From CAYPHY01 sp964410625 (GTDB lineage Bacteria; Chloroflexota; Anaerolineae; Promineifilales; Promineifilaceae): a stretch of 64,000 nucleotides of DNA. Positions 48,325 through 55,906 of this stretch are shown in pieces. How positions within the stretch are numbered: position 1 is the stretch's first letter; each line of letters begins with the position of its first letter. The stretch covers positions 62,001 to 126,000 of the forward strand of contig CAYPHY010000011.1 in NCBI GenBank assembly GCA_964410625.1, given 5' to 3'. The notes beneath the pieces are model-generated. The model saw only the letters and a list, made by a program, of their open reading frames with translations. It was not told the origin of the DNA and did no database searches. Both the position numbers and the translations under genes were made by a program.

Positions 48325-50385
48325 CTAGAACTGCAAAAGCTCTTCCATGCAGTCCCGAATCTGGTCTACCCTGGGGACAACGCCTTCCATCAAATCGGTG
48401 CTGAACGGAACGGGGACCGAAGGCGAAGCCAGACGCTTCACTGGCGCGTCGAGGTCAAGGAACGCTTCCTCTACAATCACGGCCGCCACCTCCGCCCCAA
48501 AACCCGCCACTTGAATATCCTCATGGACAATCAAGCACTTTGATGTTTTACGCACCGATTCCAATACGGCCGCCTTGTCCCAGGGCACAATCGTCCGCAA
48601 ATCGAGAATCTCTATTGAAGCCCCTAGCTCGCGTGCGGCAGTCTCACAGCGTTCGACCATTGCTCCCCAGGTGACAACCGTCAAATCCTCCCCTTCTTGC
48701 ACCAGCCGCGCCTGGCCGAAGGGTAACATGTAGTCGTCGCCAGGATACGGCCGTCTCGCCCAGGCTGCATCCAACATCGCCCGGTGCTCGAAAAACAGCA
48801 CCGGATCATTCCCCCGCAACGCCGTGCGCAACAAGCCCACCGCATCCTCCGCATTGGAGGGGAAGGCCACCAGCCAGCCGGGGCTATGGGCAAAGGCCGC
48901 TTCATCGGTCACGCTATGCCAGGGGTCGCCGATCTTGCGATAGCCGCCCGGCATCCGCACCACAAAAGGCGCGGCAAAGCGGTTGTTCGTTCGCCAGCGC
49001 AACGAACCGGCGTTATGCAGTTGCTCCGTCGCTGGATCGGCATACTTGCGAAACTGGATCTCCGGCACCGGCAGCAGCCCGGCCAATGCCATTCCCACCG
49101 CACGGCCGATAATCCCCTCCTCTGATAAACTGGTATCAAACACCCGGTCTGGGCCGTATTTCGACTGTAGGCCCAACGTTGCCGCATGGACGCCTCCTTT
49201 CAAGCCCACATCCTCGCCAAAGACCAGGCAGCGCGGATTCAATGCCAGCTCCACATCCAGCGTCCGCCGCACCGCTTCGATCATGTTGATCCGCTTCGGC
49301 TCAGGCGGCCGCACCACCGCGCTTCCCTCCGGCAGGGCAATCGCCTCACTCACTAAGCCGCCAACCACCTGCGGCCGTTCCCTATCCGAAAAGACAAATT
49401 GTGTTACCGTCCGCTGATCCGGCCGCGGCTGCGCCAACGCCTTGTCCCGTGCCGCCGCTACCTCCTTCGTCACCTGGCCGCGCAACTCGCCCCACGCCCG
49501 TTCGCTCATCGCCGCCGGAACCAGGTATTCATGCAACGCCGTCAGCGGATCGCGCTCCCACTCCGCCGTCCGTTCCGCCTCCGTTTTATACGCCTGGTTG
49601 TCCACGCTGGAATGTCCGGACAGGCGCGGCACGGTCAGGCGCAGCAGGCCCGCCCCTTTGCCTTCGCGCACATAGGCTACGGCCGTCTCCACCAACGCGG
49701 CCGACTCCTCTGGCTTACATCCATCCCCATCCCAAATGGTCAAATTGGCAAAGGAAGCGAGGTTGGCGGCGATATTCCCCCCCGGCGTCTGCAATGACCC
49801 CTTCACCGAAATGGCATAGCTGTTGTCCTCGACCACAAACAACAACGGCAGTTCCAACGTTGTCGCCATCGTCAACGCTGACCAGAAGCCATTGCTTGCC
49901 ACCGCCCCCTCCCCGCTAAAGACCACCGCGATGCTACCGTCAAACGCTGCTTCGCCTAACTGCGTCACGCGATACCGGATCGCCTGCGCCCAGCCCGCCG
50001 CCGGGGTAAATTGCGACCCTACATCTCCGGCCATCGGCAGCACCAACGCCCGGCCGCGCCGTTCCATGTTAAAGACCACACCCACATCTCGCCCCGCGCT
50101 CAGGCTCCCCGGCCGTGCCATATCGGAGGCAAACGCCTCCACCAGCGTCAGCCCGCTACCAAGCATGAATGGCCGCGACCGGTAATAGACACTGGCGGCG
50201 TCAAACGGCCGCGTCAACAACTGGCTAATCAACAACTGCCCCAACTCATGCCCCCGCGCCGAAAACTGGTACGTCACATGCCCCTGTGGGGTCAGCTCAT
50301 TCTCCTCCATCTCATCCATCATTCGCGAGGCCAGCGCCAGCCGCGCCACCTCATGCCAGTCGAAGCCAGGGTGTACAGTAGTCAA
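48325..50385 (-). CDS. 2-oxoacid dehydrogenase E1 with alpha and beta subunits fused
   Basis: The 686-residue thiamine diphosphate enzyme joins an E1-alpha part (1-~330; thiamine motif FSGEGAVASNGFWSAL to VEDNSYAIS, with Glu replacing the usual Asp of GDG) to an E1-beta part (~365-686; MIEAVRRTLDVELALNPRCLVFGEDVG, PEIQFRKYADPATEQ, LIVHEDIQVAGFGAEV). It decarboxylates pyruvate or branched-chain 2-oxoacids for transfer to an E2 lipoyl protein. E2 and E3 genes are not adjacent. The start codon is TTG, supported by AAAAGGAGAG at proper distance. Confidence 0.9.
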   Translation of the reverse strand: MTTVHPGFDWHEVARLALASRMMDEMEENELTPQGHVTYQFSARGHELGQLLISQLLTRPFDAASVYYRSRPFMLGSGLTLVEAFASDMARPGSLSAGRDVGVVFNMERRGRALVLPMAGDVGSQFTPAAGWAQAIRYRVTQLGEAAFDGSIAVVFSGEGAVASNGFWSALTMATTLELPLLFVVEDNSYAISVKGSLQTPGGNIAANLASFANLTIWDGDGCKPEESAALVETAVAYVREGKGAGLLRLTVPRLSGHSSVDNQAYKTEAERTAEWERDPLTALHEYLVPAAMSERAWGELRGQVTKEVAAARDKALAQPRPDQRTVTQFVFSDRERPQVVGGLVSEAIALPEGSAVVRPPEPKRINMIEAVRRTLDVELALNPRCLVFGEDVGLKGGVHAATLGLQSKYGPDRVFDTSLSEEGIIGRAVGMALAGLLPVPEIQFRKYADPATEQLHNAGSLRWRTNNRFAAPFVVRMPGGYRKIGDPWHSVTDEAAFAHSPGWLVAFPSNAEDAVGLLRTALRGNDPVLFFEHRAMLDAAWARRPYPGDDYMLPFGQARLVQEGEDLTVVTWGAMVERCETAARELGASIEILDLRTIVPWDKAAVLESVRKTSKCLIVHEDIQVAGFGAEVAAVIVEEAFLDLDAPVKRLASPSVPVPFSTDLMEGVVPRVDQIRDCMEELLQF

Positions 50386-50405
50386 CGTTTCTCTCCTTTT
50401 ATAAG

Positions 50406-50470
50406 AGTGGCTAGTGGTTAGTGGTTAGCGAAGAGGCATACTAACCACTAATCACTAACCACTAGCCACT
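50406..50470. repeat. AGTGGTTAG palindromic repeat
   Basis: AGTGGCTAGTGGTTAGTGGT on the left and ACCACTAATCACTAACCACT words on the right are inverted copies, located between the E1 and protease genes. Confidence 0.65.
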
Positions 50471-50585
50471 GGTATAGTAACCAAATTTGCCAATTGACGA
50501 AAGTGGAACCGGCAGGCATAATTTGCAAGCGTCCAGTCAGTAACGGCCGCCCAAACCAAAGACACTGCCATCTTGAGAGTTAATT

Positions 50586-51521
50586 ATGAAAAAGATGCAT
50601 AGCCAATTTAACAAGCGTAACCACTTCCTCGTTCTCTTCATCGCTGTCCTACTGTTGCTTGTATCATCGTACCAGGCCGGTTCGGCCGGAGCACTGGCGG
50701 CCCAACAGCCCGTCGAACCACAAGGCCCAAGGATTGTTGGCGGCCAAGAGGCTATACCAGGGGCCTGGCCCTGGCAGGTCGCTTTGATTCAAGCGGGGGG
50801 CGACCTTTATTTTCACCAATATTGCGGCGGTTCACTGATTGATGAAGAATGGGTGCTGACGGCCGCGCATTGCGCTGACGGTGCTCTTCCATCTCAAATT
50901 GAAATCGCTGTTGGCGTCCACGACCTGAGCCAGCCAGAACCCGGTTTTCAACGTCGAGCCGTCAGCCAGATTGTCATTCACCCCAACTACAACTTCAGTA
51001 CATTTGACTCTGATATCGCTTTGCTAAAACTCGCTACTCCGGTCGCCTTGGGCCAGCCAAGTGGTGGTTTGCCTGTGGGGTTGCTTACTCCTGTGGCGGC
51101 GAGTAGTGGCGCACTCGTTGGCGTTATGGCAACAACAACTGGATGGGGCAATCGCGCGGGGCAACCCTTACCCGGCGGCAATGATTATCCTACAACACTT
51201 CATCAGGTTGACGTGCCCATTATGAGCGACAGTGATTGCCAGTTCGCTTATGGCAACAACGTGACGGCCAACATGCTCTGCGCGGGCTACCTGGCAGGGG
51301 GAAAAGATTCTTGCCAGGGAGACAGCGGTGGGCCGTTGGTTTTCTTTGACCCATCCAGCCAACGATGGCAGCAAGCGGGTGTGGTCAGTTGGGGCTTTGG
51401 GTGTGCCGCACCGAACAGTCCTGGCGTCTATACTCGACTTTCCCAATTTAGTGACTGGATTTCGGCCGTGACTAACCCGATAATACCGACCGACTTTGTT
51501 TATCTACCGGTGGTGCGATAG
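50586..51521 (+). CDS. Secreted trypsin-like serine protease (S1)
   Basis: The 311-residue protein has a signal peptide (FLVLFIAVLLLLVSSYQAGSAG) and an activation site RIVGGQEAIPG. The triad is His in LTAAHC, Asp in DSDIALLKL and Ser in CQGDSGGPL. Asp six residues before the Ser (KDSCQGDS) predicts trypsin-like cleavage after Lys or Arg. Cys pairs for disulfides are present (YCGG/AAHC, CQ/MLC, DSCQ/GCA). The chain ends DFVYLPVVR, a short tail beyond the protease domain. Its last 22 bp overlap the 3' end of the convergent patatin gene. Confidence 0.93.
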   Translation: MKKMHSQFNKRNHFLVLFIAVLLLLVSSYQAGSAGALAAQQPVEPQGPRIVGGQEAIPGAWPWQVALIQAGGDLYFHQYCGGSLIDEEWVLTAAHCADGALPSQIEIAVGVHDLSQPEPGFQRRAVSQIVIHPNYNFSTFDSDIALLKLATPVALGQPSGGLPVGLLTPVAASSGALVGVMATTTGWGNRAGQPLPGGNDYPTTLHQVDVPIMSDSDCQFAYGNNVTANMLCAGYLAGGKDSCQGDSGGPLVFFDPSSQRWQQAGVVSWGFGCAAPNSPGVYTRLSQFSDWISAVTNPIIPTDFVYLPVVR

Positions 51522-53338
51522 ATTAGCTCGGCCGAACGGCCGCCCAACACACGGCAAGCCTCCTCATATCCGGCGGCCGTAATCGCCACGTGATTGGCAA
51601 AGTTGGCCCCGGCAAAGTGGCGCAGATCAGGGGCAATCAGCACATCGGCCAGGGCGGCCGCTTCCTGGCTGTGGCGCAAACTATGGCAGGTCAGGGCGCG
51701 GGTCATGATTTCGCCCAAAGAGGGGACGGGTAACGGCTCAAGCAGGGGGTTGATCCGGTGCCACAACGTGCGCCAGCCAGAGACACCCGCCTCATAAGCA
51801 TACTCCGGCTCCGCGTCCGTCTGGTTCCAGGTGGTCGAGCCGATCACCGGCCCCCCTTCACACGCTTCGTAAACCAGGTCTACCGGAAAGTTATTGACCA
51901 CACCTCCGTCAACGAGCATCTCCCCATTTTCGAGGATAGGCGCAAAGACACCGGGGATGGCCGTACTCGCCCGCACCGCACGCCAGAGCAACCCTTGCCG
52001 GTGGATAAAGGGTTCGGCCTCCGTGGCATTGCAAGATACGCAAAAGAAAGGGGTCCACAAATCCTCGATATGCTGCTCTCCAAATAATTTGCGGTACATA
52101 GCCGTGACCTTCTTGGAAGCAAAAAGGCTGGAATAAGGGAGGGTAAGGTCAAAGAGTTTGTCTCGCCGCCCAAACTCTGCCGCCGCTTCACTGAGCTGCC
52201 GAACCGTGTAGCCCGACGCATAAAGACCGCCGAGCAAGGCCCCCATGCTCGTCGCGCCAATGACGTCTACCGGGATACCACTTTCCTCCAACGCTCGCAA
52301 CACACCGATGTGGATATAGCCCAGCGCTGAGCCACCGCTGAGCGCCAGCTCCACCGCGTGACCGGCTAACCGCCGCGCCGTTCGCTGCCAGTGCGCATCC
52401 TCATCCAGGCGAATGTGATACCAGCTCTCCAGTTGGCGTTCATTCAACCAACGGCCGGTTCCCGTCGGCCGCAACGTCCCCGGCGGATGCAATAATAAAA
52501 GCTCCATACGCGGCCGATAAAGGCGGTCATCCCCCATAGACCTGGCTAACCCTTGCTCAACGACGGACGGCCGCAGATTGTCGCCTCCCCAGGCAACGAG
52601 CAACAAGCGATCAGATTGGTTCACACAACGTTGTGTCCAATTCGACCAATGGGAATCCGCCACATAGAGGATCATCTGGCAGCGCTCCTCCTCACGCATC
52701 AACCAGTCATCAACGGCCGCCCCCTCCGCTTCGTTAAAATCGGCGTCGGCCGCCCCTTCGCGGCCGAAGAGCGCCTCAAAGCGCGTCCGATCCAGCACCC
52801 GTACTTGACCGAAGCGGCCCATCTCCTGCGCCAGCCGGTTCGCCACATCCAACAGCGGCACAGCGGCCGACACCGGCAACAACACTCGCACCTGCGCCGT
52901 CGGCAGGCGTGGCGGGCCAATGCCCAATGCCCGCTGGTGCTGCTGGGCAATGTGCCGGGAAATGGCGACCATGATTTGCGGGTGTTTCTGGATCAATCCC
53001 AGGAGGCCCATCTGGTCAATGCGCAGCACCCGTGTGTTGCGAACCGCATAAGCCGACATCGGCCGTGGCTGGGTGCTGAGGATGCCAAATTCACTAACGG
53101 TCTCCCCCACCACCACCTCGGCCACAGTTCTTGGCGCCTCGCCTGGGCTGTTCACCACCAAACGAAGACGGCCGCTGACCACCAGATACATGTTATTACC
53201 AGGCTCTCCCTGGCGAAAGAGTACCTGCCCGCTTTTGAGCGCCTGTAATTCACAGGCCGCCGCAATAGCAGCAAAAACCACCTCATCCAGATCGCCTAAG
53301 AATTTTCGTAAGGCAGTGACAAGGATGCGCTCAGTCAT
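51500..53338 (-). CDS. Patatin-like phospholipase with one cNMP-binding domain (NTE type), second of pair
   Basis: The ATG at 53338 overlaps the upstream gene's stop (ATGACTGA), so translation is coupled. Residues ~1-135 form a cyclic-nucleotide-binding domain (FRQGEPGNNMYLVVSGRL) whose phosphate cassette is divergent (TVSEFGILSTQPRPMSA; Ser where Gly precedes Glu). A ~170-residue middle region follows, then a patatin domain (~320-560) with nucleophile GATSMGAL and Asp in DGGVVNNFP. In the oxyanion motif the usual Arg is replaced by Leu (SGGSALGYIHIG). It is predicted to hydrolyse phospholipid or lysophospholipid under nucleotide control, with possibly altered activity. Confidence 0.9.
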   Translation of the reverse strand: MTERILVTALRKFLGDLDEVVFAAIAAACELQALKSGQVLFRQGEPGNNMYLVVSGRLRLVVNSPGEAPRTVAEVVVGETVSEFGILSTQPRPMSAYAVRNTRVLRIDQMGLLGLIQKHPQIMVAISRHIAQQHQRALGIGPPRLPTAQVRVLLPVSAAVPLLDVANRLAQEMGRFGQVRVLDRTRFEALFGREGAADADFNEAEGAAVDDWLMREEERCQMILYVADSHWSNWTQRCVNQSDRLLLVAWGGDNLRPSVVEQGLARSMGDDRLYRPRMELLLLHPPGTLRPTGTGRWLNERQLESWYHIRLDEDAHWQRTARRLAGHAVELALSGGSALGYIHIGVLRALEESGIPVDVIGATSMGALLGGLYASGYTVRQLSEAAAEFGRRDKLFDLTLPYSSLFASKKVTAMYRKLFGEQHIEDLWTPFFCVSCNATEAEPFIHRQGLLWRAVRASTAIPGVFAPILENGEMLVDGGVVNNFPVDLVYEACEGGPVIGSTTWNQTDAEPEYAYEAGVSGWRTLWHRINPLLEPLPVPSLGEIMTRALTCHSLRHSQEAAALADVLIAPDLRHFAGANFANHVAITAAGYEEACRVLGGRSAELIYRTTGR

Positions 53339-55601
53339 GATGCCACCCAGCCAGGGCTTCTCGCGCGGCCGTATAGCCAATATCAATGAGCGCCCGATAG
53401 GCCCCAAAGTCAAGGATGCCAAATTGCTTCACATCCGGCTCGATCAGCAGCGCGGCCAGCTTTTGTGTTTCCTTGTTGTGGTAAACGGTGTTGATCTCCA
53501 TCGTTCGCATCATGCTTCCCACCAAACTGGGAACACGTAGCTTCTTACCAAAAGGCAGGATACGGCCGCGCAACACTTGCCAGCCGGAGATGCTATCCCC
53601 AAAGTCGTACTTGCTCGGCTGCTCGCGGTGTGGGTTGACATTCACGCCGACCACCGGCCCCCCTTCCGTGCGGCCGACCATGATCTCCACCGGAAAGTTA
53701 TTCATCACCCCGCCATCCACCAATACCTGCCGCTCCTCATTGAGCAACGGACTAAACACTGGCGGGAGCGCAGAACTGGCGCGGATCGCCTGCCACAGCT
53801 GCCCACGATCTTGAATGACGGGTTCGGCCGTAGACAGATTGGTGGCAACAGCAAAGAACGGCCGCCACATATCCTCAATCAACGTCTCACCAAATATATC
53901 TTGCAAGACGCGCGTTAGTTTGTGCGAGGCCATCACCGAGGTGAAGGGGAGTGTATAGTCAAACAATTCACGCGGGTTGGCAAAACGCTCCGCTAGCTGA
54001 GTCAGCCCCTCATAATCATTGCGCATCACCCAGGCGCCGCCGATCAGCGCCCCAATGCTGGTCCCGCCCACATAATCAACGGGCAGCCCCAGTTCCTCCA
54101 GCGCATGGATGACGCCGATATGGGCCATCCCCCGCGCTGCGCCACCGCTTAACACCAGGCCAACCGAGCGTCCGGTCAAGCGGCGGGCCAGTCGTTGCCA
54201 CTGCGCCGGGTGGTCCTCGGTCACATGGTAATGGGCGCTTATTTGGCGTGGTTGGAGCCAGGCGGCCGTTCCTCGTGGCAACACAGTTCCCGCCGGATGG
54301 AGCAAGACCAGATCGCGCCGCGTCTGTCCCGGCAAGGCCGCCTCGCCTGCCCCTGGCTGCGGATGATCATCTGGCCGCGCCACCAACAACAGGCGATCCG
54401 CCTGGTCCACGCAGCGCTGCGTCCAGGCCGACCAGGAACCATCGGCCGACCCATCGGCCACGTAGAGCAGATGGCGATAATGGCGCTCCTGCTCCGTCAT
54501 CCAACCCGTCAACACCGGGTAAATGGGATCGTCGGCCGTCATCTGCGCCGCACCCGGTCTGCCAAAGGCTTCGTCGAAACTGTCGGCCGTCCATACCCGC
54601 GTCAGACCATACCCTTGCAAATAGCCCGCCAGACGGTGTGCAAAGCTTTCGGCCGAGACGCCGCCGGTCGGAAGAATCGCCAACGACAACGCTAGCGGCG
54701 CTTCGGCGTGGGAGGTGACACGCAAGGCCAGTTGGCGGCGACGAATGATGATGCGGGTAATCTCCAGCATCGCCTGGGGATAGCGCGGCATCAGCCGTTC
54801 AAACATCGGCCGAGTTAATTCTACGACATTGCTTTCGCGGATCGCCCGCACCTGTGCCGAACGGGGTTCGTCGGTCAGCAAGGCAAACTCGCCCACCGTC
54901 TCGCCCGGCCCCACTTCACCCAGACTACGTTCGCGGCCGTCACGCTCGCGAAAGGTGATTTGCAGACGGCCGTTGACGACGATATACATGGCGTGACCGC
55001 TTTCCCCTTGCTCAAACAGCACCTCGCCATTTGCTAAATGTCGCCAGGTCAGTTGCTCCTGGAACTCATGCAGCGTGGTCGCATCCATCTCGCCAAAGAG
55101 TTGGGTCAGAATGCCCACCAGTTGGACGCGCCGGAGGCGTGGGGTCATCGAGCGTGCAAACCGCGCCACGACATCAGGATGGGCGGCCGCCAGCCGTTCA
55201 TATCCGGCTTTCGACAAGCGAATAAGTTCAGAATCAACGAGGGCGACGATGTCGGCCGAGCGTGGTTGCCCGGTCAGCAAGGCCATCTCCCCTACGCTGC
55301 GCCCCGCATCAATACGGTCTACGGCCGTTGCCCGGCCGTTGGCATCGTGTACGCGAGCCTCCAAGAGACCGCTCGCCACCACATACATACTATCTCCAGG
55401 GTCTCCCTGGTTGAACAGCGTTTCCCCTTCGCGCAGTTGGATGGTTTCCAATTCGCGGCCGAGTGCCGCACGCAAGGGTTCTTCTAAGGGGCCAAATAGT
55501 TCATCATCGGTCAACAAATCAATCGGGGACTGTTCGCGTTGGTTGCGTTGGTTACGTTGGTTGGGTTGTTGGGTGATTCCTTCAGCCATCATGCTCCTCA
55601 T
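53331..55601 (-). CDS. Patatin-like phospholipase with two cNMP-binding domains (NTE type), first of pair
   Basis: Two cyclic-nucleotide-binding domains lie at about 30-150 and 155-285, each with a canonical phosphate cassette (VGEMALLTGQPRSAD, VGEFALLTDEPRSAQ). A middle domain follows, then the patatin domain (~480-720): oxyanion loop LSGGAARGMAHIG, nucleophile GTSIGALIGG and catalytic Asp in DGGVMNNFP. This is the architecture of neuropathy target esterase and bacterial RssA-like proteins, which deacylate (lyso)phospholipids. An N-terminal NQR tandem tract (NQPNQRNQRNQREQ) comes from a short DNA repeat. The start may be ATG 55589 rather than 55601. The second patatin follows with an 8-bp overlap. 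Confidence 0.92.
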   Translation of the reverse strand: MRSMMAEGITQQPNQRNQRNQREQSPIDLLTDDELFGPLEEPLRAALGRELETIQLREGETLFNQGDPGDSMYVVASGLLEARVHDANGRATAVDRIDAGRSVGEMALLTGQPRSADIVALVDSELIRLSKAGYERLAAAHPDVVARFARSMTPRLRRVQLVGILTQLFGEMDATTLHEFQEQLTWRHLANGEVLFEQGESGHAMYIVVNGRLQITFRERDGRERSLGEVGPGETVGEFALLTDEPRSAQVRAIRESNVVELTRPMFERLMPRYPQAMLEITRIIIRRRQLALRVTSHAEAPLALSLAILPTGGVSAESFAHRLAGYLQGYGLTRVWTADSFDEAFGRPGAAQMTADDPIYPVLTGWMTEQERHYRHLLYVADGSADGSWSAWTQRCVDQADRLLLVARPDDHPQPGAGEAALPGQTRRDLVLLHPAGTVLPRGTAAWLQPRQISAHYHVTEDHPAQWQRLARRLTGRSVGLVLSGGAARGMAHIGVIHALEELGLPVDYVGGTSIGALIGGAWVMRNDYEGLTQLAERFANPRELFDYTLPFTSVMASHKLTRVLQDIFGETLIEDMWRPFFAVATNLSTAEPVIQDRGQLWQAIRASSALPPVFSPLLNEERQVLVDGGVMNNFPVEIMVGRTEGGPVVGVNVNPHREQPSKYDFGDSISGWQVLRGRILPFGKKLRVPSLVGSMMRTMEINTVYHNKETQKLAALLIEPDVKQFGILDFGAYRALIDIGYTAAREALAGWHHD

Positions 55602-55690
55602 GCCTGGTTACAATTGTTTCAATCCAGCATTCTGCGATTCGACGGCCCACAAACCTCCTCTGTTACCCCAACCGACTTTTGCCGATTTTG

Positions 55691-55718
55691 TTGACAACGC
55701 AAGACATTATAGTATTAT
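55691..55718 (+). promoter_or_regulatory. Promoter of the translocase/HEAT gene
   Basis: TTGACA (55691-55696), a 16-bp spacer and TATTAT (55713-55718). The leader to 55907 is about 180 nt and ends in CCACCAATACACCAATAAGCC repeat words. The rest of this 305-bp divergent gap shows nothing else. Confidence 0.65.
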
Positions 55719-55906
55719 GCCGCACGGTCAGGCGACTGCCAATTCGTCCTCGATCACACATCCAGACTTCAGACCGAGCTTATATAAACATAGGACTAAT
55801 ATACCAGCAACGAATTGCGACAATTTCAACCTTTTTTGCGGAGATCGGCAGCACTCCACCAATACACCAATAAGCCAACCAAGCTGATTAGAATCAGGTA
55901 CAACGA

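Noticed and set aside
51500..55601. CBASS operon based on the patatin effectors
   Set aside because: No CD-NTase cyclase or Cap2/Cap3 gene is nearby, and the cNMP-patatin architecture is that of NTE/RssA-like lipases, not CapV.
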